From positions 64,388 through 128,387 of the forward strand of contig NZ_LMMZ01000012.1 of the NCBI RefSeq assembly GCF_001422885.1: 64,000 bases of DNA, given 5' to 3'. The notes under the pieces are model-generated. The model made no database searches. It was not told where the DNA came from and saw only the letters and a list, made by a program, of their open reading frames with translations. Positions 1-8,826 of the stretch are shown here, piece by piece; position 1 is the first letter of the stretch; each line of letters opens with the position of its first letter. Made by a program: the position numbers and the translations under genes. Source of the DNA: Methylobacterium sp. Leaf104 (GTDB lineage Bacteria; Pseudomonadota; Alphaproteobacteria; Rhizobiales; Beijerinckiaceae).

Positions 1-736
1 CATCCGCATCCTCGGCCCCGGCGGCGTGGAGGTGGACCCCACCGCCATCGACTGGTCGAGCGAGAAGGCGGCCAACTACACCCTGCGGCAGGATTCCGGC
101 CTGGAGAACTCCCTGGGCCAGGTGCGCATCGACATGCCGAACAAGCAGGCGGTCTACATGCACGACACGCCGTCGAAGTCGCTGTTCGCCCGCGAGGTGC
201 GGTTCCATTCGCATGGCTGCGTGCGCGTCGCGCAGGTGAAGGAACTCGCCGGCTGGCTGCTCGAGGGCACGCCCGGCCCCAACGGTCCCGGCTCGACCTG
301 GGGTCCGATCGAGATCGAGACCAGCATCGCCACCAACGAGCGCCTCGACATCAAGCTGCCCAAGCAGATCCCGGTGACCTTCGTCTACCTCACCGGCTAC
401 GCGACCCCGGACGGCCGCGCCCATTTTCGCGATGACATCTACGGCATCGACAGCCCGGCGGTGCCGATGCCCGACGTGGCGGCGACGGGCACGATCGTGT
501 CTCCGAAGCCGAAGGCGGCTCCGAGCCCGGCCAGCCCGGCCCGGCTCGATACCGGCCGGAGCCCGGCCCAGAAGCCGGACACGGCCAAGCCGGACGGTTC
601 CAGGCCCGAGGCGGTCAGGCCAGAGCCGGCGCGTGCCGCCCCGGCCCGGTCAGCGAGCGACGGACCGGTTCCCCCCGGGCTGATCCCCACCAAGGGGCCG
701 CGGCCGGCGCCGGGCGCGACGCCGCCCCGGGGCTGA
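1..736 (+). CDS. L,D-transpeptidase, YcbB-like, C-terminal part (partial, 5' end outside window)
   Basis: The reading frame is open from the first bases of the window, so the gene begins upstream. The visible part carries the YkuD catalytic core: a DMPNKQAVYMHDTPSKSLF stretch followed by the SHGCVRV active-site motif (Cys codon at 218-220). Both are characteristic of the YcbB/LdtD branch that makes 3-3 crosslinks in periplasmic peptidoglycan. After the catalytic domain there is a tail of roughly 80 residues rich in Pro, Ala and Lys, likely disordered. Signal peptide and peptidoglycan-binding domain would lie upstream and cannot be seen. An apparent GTG at 26 is internal and should not be used as the start. 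Family assignment rests on motifs; substrate is inferred. Confidence 0.85.
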   Translation, partial: IRILGPGGVEVDPTAIDWSSEKAANYTLRQDSGLENSLGQVRIDMPNKQAVYMHDTPSKSLFAREVRFHSHGCVRVAQVKELAGWLLEGTPGPNGPGSTWGPIEIETSIATNERLDIKLPKQIPVTFVYLTGYATPDGRAHFRDDIYGIDSPAVPMPDVAATGTIVSPKPKAAPSPASPARLDTGRSPAQKPDTAKPDGSRPEAVRPEPARAAPARSASDGPVPPGLIPTKGPRPAPGATPPRG

Positions 737-767
737 GATCCCGGGCCGGGGCTTCCCGCGCGGTCGA

Positions 768-1124
768 TCAGGAATCGAGGCCGCCGTCCTCGTCGATATC
801 GACCAGGAACACGATGTCGGCATCGTCCTCGTCCTCGTCGTCCGCCTCGTCGTCGTTCGAGGCCTCGGCATGGCGGGCATCCGGCTCGTAGGGCTCGTCC
901 TCCTCGGAATCGTCCTCGGCGAGGGCGTCCTCGAAGATCTCGATCTCCTCCTCGGTGGCCGCCCGGACCTTGAGCGGGGAGGTGCCGTTCCACAGCACCT
1001 TGCCGTCGCTCTTCATGGTCTGGATGTCGTCCTTGAAGCCATCGCAGGTGAAGAGGTCGTTGGCGACCTCCTCGGAGCCGTTGATGACCGCGATGGCCAC
1101 GCCATCGATCTCGAGTGTGAACAT
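768..1124 (-). CDS. hypothetical acidic protein
   Basis: 118 residues starting MFTLEIDGVAIAVINGSEE and ending in a strongly acidic tail (runs of Asp and Glu in the last 50 residues). There is no signal peptide or membrane segment, so it is probably cytosolic. The first 60 residues alternate hydrophobic and polar positions as in a small beta-rich fold. The ATG at 1124 is chosen because protein-like sequence begins there, whereas the frame upstream is arginine/proline-rich shadow. It lies tail to tail with the transpeptidase gene and downstream of the esterase on the same strand. I do not recognise the family, and function is unknown. Confidence 0.65.
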   Translation of the reverse strand: MFTLEIDGVAIAVINGSEEVANDLFTCDGFKDDIQTMKSDGKVLWNGTSPLKVRAATEEEIEIFEDALAEDDSEEDEPYEPDARHAEASNDDEADDEDEDDADIVFLVDIDEDGGLDS

Positions 1125-1234
1125 CGCGAATCCTTGTTGTCTGCGGCCTCGGGGCCGCCGTCCGTTTAGGGGCGAACGGGGCGCAGGCCAAGGCCCGGGC
1201 GGGCCGCGTCCGGTTTGCGGTGGGTGGCCGGCCC

Positions 1235-2293
1235 TCAGGCCCCGCCGCTCGCCCGGGCGATCGCCCGCTTGACGACGCCCTGAACGTCGGGATTCGACAG
1301 GAACAGGTCGTGGTTGATGAGGCCGCCGCCGTAATCGGAGGCGTCGGCCACGCGCACGCCGAGGGCTTCCAGGCGCTCGCGGTCGGCCGCGCCGGCCCGG
1401 ACAATGCCACCCGCGATGGCGCCGGAGAGCTCGAGGGCCCGGTCGTTCGTCGACGAGATCACCGTGATCTTGTGCACATCCGGCCCCATCCGCTCCACCG
1501 CGCTGGTGAAGAGATCGATGTCGATGTCGGGCGCGGCGAGCACCACGGCGCCGATGCGGGCCATCGCGGCCTCGCCGGCCTCGGCCCGCAGCATGCGCAG
1601 GGTCTCCAGGGTTAGCAGGGTGCCCATGGAATGCGCGACGATGTTGATGCGCCCGCCCGAGGACGAGTTCGCCAGGGCCTTCAGGAGATCCTCGAAGCCG
1701 TCGCGCGACCACAGGGCGCTCTCGCGGTCGTAGCCGTAGTCGAAGGTCGCGGCGGCCGAGGGCCAGGTGAACAGGGCCGAGGCCCCGCGGAAGCGGATGC
1801 CGTCCGAGAGCTTGGCCGCGCTCACCGCCGCCGACTGGAAGCTCTCGCGGTAGCCGTGGACGTAGATCAGCACGTCCCGCCCCAGCGCCGCCTGGGCGAA
1901 GGCGCCGGCGGCCCCCGGCCCCGTCTCGACCTGCGGCACCGCCGTCACCGCCCAGTCGCCGGTCACCACGGAGGAGACCTTGCCGATCAGCGAGCGGTCG
2001 GGCGCAGACAGGCGGACCTCGGCGAAGCTGAGGCCGCGGCCGCGCTCGGAGGTGAAGTAGGGGCTCTTCGGCGGCGAGCCGACAGGCCTGCGCGTGGTGG
2101 CCACGAGCAGGACCGGGCTGACGTCGAGGGCGGATTGCCGCTCCGGCGCGCCCCCGCCCACGGCATCGGTGACGAGGCCGTCGGCGACGCAGCCGGCCAG
2201 GCCCGACGCGAGGCCGGCCACCCCCGAGAGGGCGGCCAGGCGCAGCAGCGCGCGACGGGTGGGAGGCTGGCGGCGGATCATGGGTCGGATCAT
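1235..2293 (-). CDS. alpha/beta hydrolase lipoprotein (DUF900 esterase family)
   Basis: 352 residues. The N-terminus has a twin Arg-like stretch (RRALLRL) and a hydrophobic segment ending in the lipobox LAGC near residue 30, so it is likely an exported lipoprotein. The mature part shows DUF900 alpha/beta-hydrolase features: the oxyanion strand VLIYVHGYRESF, nucleophile elbow AHSMG with Ser, a later AAPDID segment for the acid, and a late His (INHD). The predicted activity is ester hydrolysis with unknown substrate. A second ATG at 2281 would also give an intact signal sequence, so either start is possible. It is divergent from meaB, with about 250 bp between the two starts. Confidence 0.8.
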   Translation of the reverse strand: MIRPMIRRQPPTRRALLRLAALSGVAGLASGLAGCVADGLVTDAVGGGAPERQSALDVSPVLLVATTRRPVGSPPKSPYFTSERGRGLSFAEVRLSAPDRSLIGKVSSVVTGDWAVTAVPQVETGPGAAGAFAQAALGRDVLIYVHGYRESFQSAAVSAAKLSDGIRFRGASALFTWPSAAATFDYGYDRESALWSRDGFEDLLKALANSSSGGRINIVAHSMGTLLTLETLRMLRAEAGEAAMARIGAVVLAAPDIDIDLFTSAVERMGPDVHKITVISSTNDRALELSGAIAGGIVRAGAADRERLEALGVRVADASDYGGGLINHDLFLSNPDVQGVVKRAIARASGGA

Positions 2294-2546
2294 GTCGTGC
2301 AAGGCGGCCCTGAACGTGGTGGCCCCGGGACGGGCGCAGCGCGTCGCTACCCTGTCGATCAGGATCGTGACCATGGCGGGGCGGAAGCGTGGCCGTGGCG
2401 ATGTGGATTGCGGGCAGAGGCGGGGCTGTGGCCCCGGACCCACAGGCCGGGACGCCCGCGGGATCACGCCGGTTTGCGGGAGAAGCGCCCGCGCGCAGGG
2501 CCGCCCCCCTCGACGAAACCCGGCCGGACCGGCAAAGAAGACAGCC

Positions 2547-3545
2547 ATGGCCGCCTCCCCCGCTCCCGCCCTCGACATCGATGCCCTGCGCGAGCGGCTG
2601 CTCGCCGGAGACCGCGCCGCCCTGGCGCGGGCGATCACCCTGGCCGAATCGAAGCGGCCCGACCACCGGGCGGCGGCGCGCGGCCTCATCGACGCGGTGC
2701 TGCCCCGGACCGGCACCGCGATCCGCGTCGGCATCACCGGCGTGCCCGGCGTCGGCAAGTCCACCACCATCGACGCGCTCGGCGCCAACCTGACGGCGGC
2801 GGGGCACAAGGTGGCGGTGCTCGCCGTCGACCCCTCCTCCACCCGCACCGGCGGCTCGATCCTCGGCGACAAGACCCGGATGGCGCGCCTCGCCCTCGAT
2901 CCCAACGCCTTCATCCGCCCCTCCCCCTCCTCCGGCACCCTGGGCGGCGTCGCGGCCAAGACCCGCGAGACCATGCTGCTCTGCGAGGCGGCGGGCTTCG
3001 ACGTGATCCTGGTGGAGACCGTCGGCGTCGGCCAGTCCGAGACGGCGGTGGCGGACCTGACCGACTTCTTTCTCGTCCTGATGCTGCCGGGGGCCGGCGA
3101 CGAGCTCCAGGGCATCAAGAAGGGCATCCTCGAACTCGCCGACATGATCGCGGTCAACAAGGCCGACGACGGCGAGGGCGAGCGCCGGGCCAGCGCCGCC
3201 GCCTCCGAGTACCGCGCGGCCCTGCACATCCTCTCCGCGCCGAGCGCGACCTGGACGCCGCCGGTGGTCACGATCTCGGGCCTGAACAACAAGGGCCTCG
3301 ACGGCCTGTGGGAGCGGATCGTCGACCACCGCAACAAGCTCACCGCCACGGGCGAGATCGCCACGAAGCGCCGGGCCCAGGACGTGAAGTGGATGTGGGC
3401 CCTCGTGCACGAGCGCCTGCACCAGCGCCTCGTCGGCTCGGCTGACGTGCGCCGGCAGACGGCCGAGGCCGAGGCCGCGGTCGGGCGCGGGGAAGCCTCG
3501 CCGGCCGCCGGGGCGGAGGCCATCGCCACGCTGATCGGCCTCTGA
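2547..3545 (+). CDS. meaB: methylmalonyl-CoA mutase-associated GTPase MeaB (G3E family)
   Basis: 332 residues, the usual MeaB length. The Walker A motif GVPGVGKST, the VDPSSTRTGGSILGDKTRM switch region, the VETVGVGQSE segment and the NKAD guanine-specificity motif are all present, and the C-terminal helical dimerisation arm is retained. MeaB protects and reactivates adenosylcobalamin-dependent methylmalonyl-CoA mutase and gates cofactor loading. In serine-cycle methylotrophs it is required in the ethylmalonyl-CoA pathway for glyoxylate regeneration. The mutase subunits are not in this window. The ATG at 2547 is used because conserved protein begins there, and the open frame upstream (from 2094) is antisense to the esterase. 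The next gene starts 5 bp after the stop, suggesting co-transcription. Confidence 0.93.
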   Translation: MAASPAPALDIDALRERLLAGDRAALARAITLAESKRPDHRAAARGLIDAVLPRTGTAIRVGITGVPGVGKSTTIDALGANLTAAGHKVAVLAVDPSSTRTGGSILGDKTRMARLALDPNAFIRPSPSSGTLGGVAAKTRETMLLCEAAGFDVILVETVGVGQSETAVADLTDFFLVLMLPGAGDELQGIKKGILELADMIAVNKADDGEGERRASAAASEYRAALHILSAPSATWTPPVVTISGLNNKGLDGLWERIVDHRNKLTATGEIATKRRAQDVKWMWALVHERLHQRLVGSADVRRQTAEAEAAVGRGEASPAAGAEAIATLIGL

Positions 3546-3550
3546 CCTCC

Positions 3551-4177
3551 ATGGCGGGGCCGCTGCTGATCACCGGCTTCGGTCCGTTTCCCGGCGTGCC
3601 CCGCAATCCGAGCGCGGCCCTGGCCCGGCGCATCGGGGCACTCGCGCGCCCGAAGCTCGGCGGCGTTCCGGTGCGCGTGCTGATCCTATCCACCACCTAC
3701 GCGGCGATCCCCGACATGCTGGAGCCGGCCCTGGCCGGGGCGCCGGCCGCGATCCTGATGCTCGGCGTCGCGACCCGCGCCAGGCGGGCCCGGGTGGAGT
3801 TGCAGGGCCGCAACCGCACCAGCCGGCTCTTCCCCGATGCCTCCGGCCGGATCGCGTCGCGCCTCACCCTTGAGACGGAGGGTCCGCCCGCGCGCCGCTC
3901 CTCCGCGGCGGGTCCCGCGCTCGCGGCGCTGCGCGGGCACGGGATCGCCGCGATCCCCTCGCGGGATGCGGGGCGCTACCTCTGCAACGCCACCTATTTC
4001 CGCGCCCTGCGCGACGGTCCGCCGGCGCTGTTCGTGCACATCCCGCTGCCGCCCCGGACACGGCGGCCGGCGAAGGCGCCCGTGCGGCCCCGTCGCCAAG
4101 CCCCCGAGGAGGCTCTCGCCCGGGGCTGCGCCGAGGTGGCGCGCCGGCTCGTGCTGCGCGGCCGCGCAGGCCGCTGA
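3551..4177 (+). CDS. pyroglutamyl-peptidase I-like protein (peptidase C15)
   Basis: 208 residues. The N-terminal LLITGFGPFPGVPRNPS motif is diagnostic of C15 peptidases, cytosolic enzymes that remove N-terminal pyroglutamate. The catalytic triad can be traced: Glu83 in the RVELQGRN segment, Cys145 in GRYLCNATYF and His163 in FVHIP. Between these the sequence is more divergent than in typical Pcp, and the C-terminus is Arg/Pro-rich. The start lies 5 bp behind meaB, so translation may be coupled. An active hydrolase is likely, but the divergence leaves substrate specificity uncertain. Confidence 0.8.
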   Translation: MAGPLLITGFGPFPGVPRNPSAALARRIGALARPKLGGVPVRVLILSTTYAAIPDMLEPALAGAPAAILMLGVATRARRARVELQGRNRTSRLFPDASGRIASRLTLETEGPPARRSSAAGPALAALRGHGIAAIPSRDAGRYLCNATYFRALRDGPPALFVHIPLPPRTRRPAKAPVRPRRQAPEEALARGCAEVARRLVLRGRAGR

Positions 4178-4329
4178 GCGGAACACCCCGCGATCCTTCG
4201 CCGGCGCCGGAAGATTTTCAGCCGCCGCATGGGTCCCCTTCGCGCCGTCGGGCGTTCTGTGAACGTCGGATGCGGGCGCCCCCGACCCCGGACGGGTGGC
4301 CCGCATCATCCGCGTTCAGGAGAGAGACC

Positions 4330-4674
4330 ATGGTCGATACGGATCGCATCGTCGGCACCGCCAAGGAGCTCGGCGGCAAGGTTCAGAGCGCCGCGGGAGA
4401 CCTCGCGGGGTCCTCGCGCAGCTCGGCCGAGGGCCGCTATCGCGAGGCCGAGGGCCGCGCGCAGGACATCTACGGGCAGGCCAAGGACACCCTGCGCGAC
4501 GTCGCCGACAACGTCTCGGATTACGCCGGTGACGCCTACGAGCGCGGCGGCGGCTACCTGCGCGACGGTGGCCGGGTGGTCGGCCACCGCGTCGAGGAGA
4601 ATCCGTTCATCGCCCTCGTGATCGCGGGCGCCGTCGGCTACGGCCTCGCCCTGCTGCTGCACGGGCGCCGCTGA
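4330..4674 (+). CDS. CsbD-like / DUF883-like stress protein with C-terminal membrane anchor
   Basis: 114 residues. The N-terminal part (DTDRIVGTAKELGGKVQSA) resembles CsbD. It is followed by a long amphipathic Ala/Arg/Asp-rich helical region and a C-terminal segment ENPFIALVIAGAVGYGLAL like the glycine-containing anchor of DUF883/ElaB proteins. It is probably a membrane-tethered stress-response protein, and no enzymatic role is expected. A Shine-Dalgarno sequence (AGGAGAG) lies about 6 bp before the ATG, which decides the start. It is a stand-alone gene between pcp and the convergent bdhA operon. Confidence 0.75.
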   Translation: MVDTDRIVGTAKELGGKVQSAAGDLAGSSRSSAEGRYREAEGRAQDIYGQAKDTLRDVADNVSDYAGDAYERGGGYLRDGGRVVGHRVEENPFIALVIAGAVGYGLALLLHGRR

Positions 4675-4723
4675 ACCCGATCCGCGTCCCCGTCCGACAG
4701 GGCGGGGACGTTATGCGACCGCC

Positions 4724-5509
4724 CTACTGTGCGGTCCAGCCGCCATCCATCGCCATGTTCGCGCCGGTGATCTGGCTCGCCGCGTCGGAGGCGAGGAACA
4801 CCGCCAGGGCCGCCACCTGGTCGATGGTCACGAACGCCTTGGTCGGCTGCGCCTTCAGGAGCACCTCGTTGATGACCTCGTCCTTGGTCATCCCCCGCGC
4901 CTTCATGGTGTCGGGTATCTGGCTCTCGACCAGGGGCGTCCAGACGTAGCCCGGCGAGATGCAGTTGACCGTGATGCCGTGGGTGGCGACCTCGAGCGCC
5001 GCGGCCTTCGACAGACCGACGAGCCCGTGCTTGGCCGCCACGTAGGCCGACTTGAAGGGCGAGGCGACCATCGAGTGCGCCGAGGCGGTGTTGATGATCC
5101 GCCCCCAGCCGCGCTGCTTCATGCCCGGGATCGCCGCCCGCATGGTGTAGAAGGCCGAGGACAGGTTCAGGCTGATGATCTGCTCCCACTTCTCCGGCGG
5201 GAAGTCCTCGATCGGCGAGACGTGCTGGACGCCGGCATTGTTCACGAGCACGTCGACGGAGCCGTAGGTCTCCTCCGCGAGGCGGATCAGTCCTTCGATC
5301 TCGCCCGGCTTGGTCAGGTCGGCCGGCGAATAGGCGGCCTTCACGCCGAACTCGGACTCGATTCCGGCCCGCGCCGCCTCGATGTCCTCGGGCTTGCCGA
5401 AGCCGTTGAGAACGATGTTGGCCCCCTCCTTGGCAAAGGCCCGGGCGCAGGCGAGGCCGATGCCGCTGGTGGAGCCGGTGACGACGGCGGTCTTGGATTT
5501 CAGGATCAT
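4724..5509 (-). CDS. bdhA: 3-hydroxybutyrate dehydrogenase (SDR family)
   Basis: 261 residues, the standard size for D-3-hydroxybutyrate dehydrogenase. Classical SDR motifs are in order: TGSTSGIG for NAD binding, NNAG, the catalytic Ser (NTASAHS) and YVAAK, and ISPGYVWTPLVE after the active site. The Q-P-T-K-x-F segment near residue 220 is typical of the BdhA subgroup. It interconverts 3-hydroxybutyrate and acetoacetate in poly-3-hydroxybutyrate turnover. A strong AAGGAGGC Shine-Dalgarno fixes the ATG at 5509. It is the last gene of a three-gene minus-strand operon with acetoacetate decarboxylase and a patatin-like protein. Confidence 0.9.
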   Translation of the reverse strand: MILKSKTAVVTGSTSGIGLACARAFAKEGANIVLNGFGKPEDIEAARAGIESEFGVKAAYSPADLTKPGEIEGLIRLAEETYGSVDVLVNNAGVQHVSPIEDFPPEKWEQIISLNLSSAFYTMRAAIPGMKQRGWGRIINTASAHSMVASPFKSAYVAAKHGLVGLSKAAALEVATHGITVNCISPGYVWTPLVESQIPDTMKARGMTKDEVINEVLLKAQPTKAFVTIDQVAALAVFLASDAASQITGANMAMDGGWTAQ

Positions 5510-5632
5510 GGAAGCCTCCTTGAAGCGCTCGTCCGATGCGGGGGTGCTGGTTCGTCGGACGTTCATCGGGTCGAACACCATCCGTGCCCCGTACCCGGCC
5601 GACCGGCGGGCACGACGCGGACGGCAGTCCGG

Positions 5633-6376
5633 TCAGGCGAGATAATCGTGCAGCACCTGCCCGTAGGGCAATGTGAAGTCGACGACCATGTGCCGGCCGC
5701 CGACGATGCGGCGCACCGGCAGGTCGGCCACCCGGCAGTTCACGTGCGGAATCAGGTGGAGGCGGGCCTTGCCCTCCCAGGCGCCGTGGACGGTGATGTC
5801 CTCCAGGCGATAGCCGACGAGTTGCGCGACCTTCGGGCCGCCGCCGACATCCGGGATCAGCTTGAGGTTGACGTTGAGCTTGCCGAGACCCTGCCTCACC
5901 GCCGGCAGGTCATGCTCCAGGCTGCGGTGCTTGTAGGTCATGGTGCCCATCGCGACCCGCTCGTCGTCGTAGTGCAGGGTGCCCGTGAGGGTGTCCTTGG
6001 TCAGCTTGAGGCGGGGCACGCCCCACTTCTTCGGAAAGCCCCAGATCTCGCGGCCGGCCGTGATCGGCGGCTCGTCGTCGAGATACATCTGGATCGAAAA
6101 GTTGCAGGGCTCGCCGTCGAAGGTGGCCAGGGCGCCCGAGCCGCTCTCCTCGTAATCGCCGAAGCCGGAGGAATCCGGCATCTTCATCCACTCGTAGTAG
6201 ACGAGGTTGTCCGGGTGCGGCTCCAGGGGCTCGGGCAGCGCCCGGCGCAGGGCGTCCGCATCGGTCTCGTAGGTGACGATGAGGTATTCGCGCCGGAGGA
6301 AGCGATACGGTCCGCGCGGATAGCTCGGGCTGAAGGCCGGCATCGAGGGAACCTGGAGGATCTCGTCGCGGGTCAC
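5633..6376 (-). CDS. adc: acetoacetate decarboxylase
   Basis: 247 residues matching the ADC family. The Schiff-base lysine lies in GREIWGFPKKWG (Lys116 or Lys117), with the upstream acidic patch DNLVYYEW and the C-terminal DFTLPYGQVLHDYLA. It decarboxylates acetoacetate to acetone and CO2, or acts on a related beta-keto acid. A GTG start at 6376 is preferred because AAGGGAG lies 8 bp upstream; the next in-frame ATG would remove about 11 residues. It sits 31 bp behind the patatin-like gene and 123 bp before bdhA. The cluster points to ketone-body disposal downstream of poly-3-hydroxybutyrate depolymerisation. Confidence 0.88.
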   Translation of the reverse strand: MTRDEILQVPSMPAFSPSYPRGPYRFLRREYLIVTYETDADALRRALPEPLEPHPDNLVYYEWMKMPDSSGFGDYEESGSGALATFDGEPCNFSIQMYLDDEPPITAGREIWGFPKKWGVPRLKLTKDTLTGTLHYDDERVAMGTMTYKHRSLEHDLPAVRQGLGKLNVNLKLIPDVGGGPKVAQLVGYRLEDITVHGAWEGKARLHLIPHVNCRVADLPVRRIVGGRHMVVDFTLPYGQVLHDYLA

Positions 6377-6407
6377 GGGCGTGTCTCCCTTCGGAAGGTG
6401 GGGCCGT

Positions 6408-7523
6408 TCAGGTCGCCCCGTCGCGGGTGAGGTCGAACACGGCGATGCCGCCGGCATCCGCCCGGCGGTCGCGCCAGGCGGGCGCGCGCAGGGAGCGCCG
6501 CATGTCGTCGAGCCCGGCGCTCCAATGCTCCCGCATGGTCGCGCGCGAGAACTCGTAGTCCTTCGAGTTCCGCTCGTAGGCCTTGCGCCGGTAGATCAGC
6601 TGCAGGATCGTCACGACGTTGTCGTGGCTGATGTCCCTCAGGAACGCGACGTCGGGATCGTCGGACAGTTCCGGCGGCAGCTTGGCCAGGAGGCTGCGCG
6701 TGGCCGCCTTGGCCTTGCGGATCTGGAGGCTCATGTCGGTGTTGAGCCGGGTCCGGCTGGAGAAGCGGATGTCCTTCTCGCGCTCGGCGGCATCGACCAG
6801 CGACCGCGGCATGGCCCCGCGCGCCGGGAACAGGTCCACCTGGAACACGGTGAGATCGCGCCCACGCTCCACGTCGAGGACGTATTGCAGCGGCGTGTTC
6901 GAGACGATGCCGCCGTCCCAATAGGATTCGCCATCGATCGTCACCGGCGGGAAGCCCGGAGGCAGGGCGCCGGAGGCCATGATGTGTTCCGGGGTGATGC
7001 GATCGCGGCGGTTGTCGAAGTAGGCGAAGTTGCCGGTGCGGACATTGACTGCGCCCACGCTCAGGCGGACCGGGCCGGCATTGATGCGGTCGAAGTCGAC
7101 GAAGCGTTCCAGCGTCTCCCTGAGGGGCGCCGTATCGTAGTAGCTGAGGGCCTCCGGCGCTCCGGCGGGGAAGAAGGTCGCGGGCGGAAACCGGGGCCTG
7201 AAGAAGCCGGGCACGCCGAAGGTGGCGATCCAGCCGGCGCTCGCCTCGTTGAATGCCGCCCGGGCCTGATCGCCCGGGAGCCACGGGGTTCCGGGCACGC
7301 CGGAGGAGACCAGCTCCCAGAAGGCCTTCAGGCGGTCGAGCCGGCGCTCCGGCGGATTGCCGGCGAGGAGGGCCGCGTTGATGGCGCCGATGGAGATGCC
7401 GGCCACCCAGTCGAGCCCGAGGCCGTCGGCCGCCAGCGCCTCGTAGATCCCGGCCTGATAGGAGCCCAGCGCCCCGCCGCCCTGGAGGACGAGGACGTTG
7501 GTGCCGCCGGAAGAGGTCGTCAC
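6408..7523 (-). CDS. patatin-like phospholipase (DUF3734-type C-terminus)
   Basis: 371 residues. The patatin catalytic dyad is complete: oxyanion motif GGGALGSYQAG, Ser44 in GISIG, and Asp in YWDGGIVSN near residue 197. The C-terminal third (SLQIRKAKAA onward) matches the DUF3734 extension seen on patatins that neighbour 3-hydroxybutyrate dehydrogenase genes. No signal peptide is visible, so it is probably cytosolic and may act on granule-associated lipid or polyester, which is inference from context. It is first in the operon with adc and bdhA. The start is taken as GTG at 7523, with only a weak purine-rich stretch upstream, so the start is less certain than the gene. Confidence 0.85.
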   Translation of the reverse strand: MTTSSGGTNVLVLQGGGALGSYQAGIYEALAADGLGLDWVAGISIGAINAALLAGNPPERRLDRLKAFWELVSSGVPGTPWLPGDQARAAFNEASAGWIATFGVPGFFRPRFPPATFFPAGAPEALSYYDTAPLRETLERFVDFDRINAGPVRLSVGAVNVRTGNFAYFDNRRDRITPEHIMASGALPPGFPPVTIDGESYWDGGIVSNTPLQYVLDVERGRDLTVFQVDLFPARGAMPRSLVDAAEREKDIRFSSRTRLNTDMSLQIRKAKAATRSLLAKLPPELSDDPDVAFLRDISHDNVVTILQLIYRRKAYERNSKDYEFSRATMREHWSAGLDDMRRSLRAPAWRDRRADAGGIAVFDLTRDGAT

Positions 7524-7863
7524 GAGCGGTACTCTCTCATCGGCCGGGACACTCCATCCTGCGCGCGTCGCGGGGGCCGACCCGCCGGTCGGCGAACGCC
7601 CAACCGATGGTTGCCCGATGCGGGTGACGCCACCATGACCGAAGGCCGGTGTGATCGCCATCCGGCGGACCGGACGAAGCGGGTCCGTTGTCAGGCGTCG
7701 CACCGTCGTGACCGACCGGCCGAACTCCTTCGATGGTTGACAGGCGGAGTTCCTTCGCCAACACCCCCCGCCCAGTCGCGGCTTTTCCCGCACGCCCTCC
7801 GCCGCACTCGTCCCTGCCCCGGCCGCCGCGCGCGCGATGGCGACGAACAAGGATCCCTGACCC
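7524..7863. promoter_or_regulatory. divergent intergenic region, patatin operon / accA
   Basis: 340 bp between two divergent starts, without a credible gene. On the plus strand TTGACA lies at 7737-7742, a possible -35 box for accA, but no good -10 follows at 17 bp. It is flanked by a 7-bp inverted repeat, GAACTCC at 7722-7728 and GGAGTTC at 7746-7752, which could be an operator. Both operons deal with acetyl-CoA-linked carbon storage, so shared control is plausible but unproven. Confidence 0.35.
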
Positions 7864-8826
7864 ATGTCGGTGACGCGCTCCTATCTCGATTTCGAGAAGC
7901 CGGTGGCCGAGCTCGAATCCAAGCTGGAGGAGCTCCGGGCCATGGCCGCCCGCGACGGCGCGGTCTCGATCAGCGAGGAGGTCGGGCGCCTGGAGGCCAA
8001 GGCCGCCGCCGCCCTGTCGGACATCTATGCCGCCCTGACGCCCTGGCAGAAGACCCAGGTCGCCCGGCATCCGCAGCGGCCGCACTTCATCGACTACTGC
8101 GCCGGTCTGATCACCGACTTCAGCCCGCTCGCCGGCGACCGCGCCTTCGGCGAGGACCAGGCCATCGTCGGCGGGTTCGGACGCTTCCGGGGCCGGCCGG
8201 TCTGCGTGCTGGGCCAGGAGAAGGGCTCCACCACCGAGACCCGCCTGCGGCACAATTTCGGAATGGCCAAGCCCGAGGGATACCGCAAGGCCGTCCGCCT
8301 GATGGAGCTCGCCGACCGCTTCGGCCTGCCCGTGCTCGCCTTCGTCGACACCGCCGGCGCCTTCCCGGGCATCGAGGCGGAGGAGCGCGGGCAGGCCGAG
8401 GCCATCGCCCGCTCGACGGAGGCCTGCCTCGCCCTCGGCGTGCCCAACGTCGCCGTGGTCATCGGCGAGGGCGGCTCGGGAGGCGCCATCGCCCTCGCCA
8501 CCGCCAACCGGGTGCTCATGCTGGAGCACGCCATCTACGGCGTGATCTCGCCGGAGGGCGCGGCCTCGATCCTGTGGCGCGACCAGGGCCGGGCCTCGGA
8601 CGCCGCGACCGCCATGAAGATCACCGCCCAGGACCTGCTGCGCCTCGGCATCATCGACGGCATCATCCCCGAGGCCACGGGCGGCGCCCATCGCGGGCGC
8701 GAGGCCGCCATCGAGGCGACGGGAGCCGCCATCGAGAGCGCCCTGGTGGAGTTCCAGGGGCTCGGTGCCGACGAGATCCGCGATCGGCGCGCGGCGAAGT
8801 TCCTGGAGATCGGTCGCAAACTCTGA
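7864..8826 (+). CDS. accA: acetyl-CoA carboxylase carboxyltransferase subunit alpha
   Basis: 320 residues, full length for AccA. It has the N-terminal coiled helical segment (YLDFEKPVAELESKLEELR) and the crotonase-like carboxyltransferase core with LGQEKGSTTETRLRHNFG, FVDTAGAFPGIEAEERGQ and IGEGGSGGAIAL, ending with the ILWRDQ region. It forms the alpha2beta2 carboxyltransferase with AccD and makes malonyl-CoA for fatty acid synthesis. ATG at 7864 is preceded by AAGGA. The gene stands alone and is divergent from the ketone-body operon. Confidence 0.95.
   Translation: MSVTRSYLDFEKPVAELESKLEELRAMAARDGAVSISEEVGRLEAKAAAALSDIYAALTPWQKTQVARHPQRPHFIDYCAGLITDFSPLAGDRAFGEDQAIVGGFGRFRGRPVCVLGQEKGSTTETRLRHNFGMAKPEGYRKAVRLMELADRFGLPVLAFVDTAGAFPGIEAEERGQAEAIARSTEACLALGVPNVAVVIGEGGSGGAIALATANRVLMLEHAIYGVISPEGAASILWRDQGRASDAATAMKITAQDLLRLGIIDGIIPEATGGAHRGREAAIEATGAAIESALVEFQGLGADEIRDRRAAKFLEIGRKL

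Noticed and set aside
768..3422. An 884-codon open frame on the minus strand covering several genes
   Set aside because: Only its 3' 118 codons read as natural protein; the rest is Arg/Gly/Pro-rich shadow translation antisense to meaB and out of frame with the esterase.
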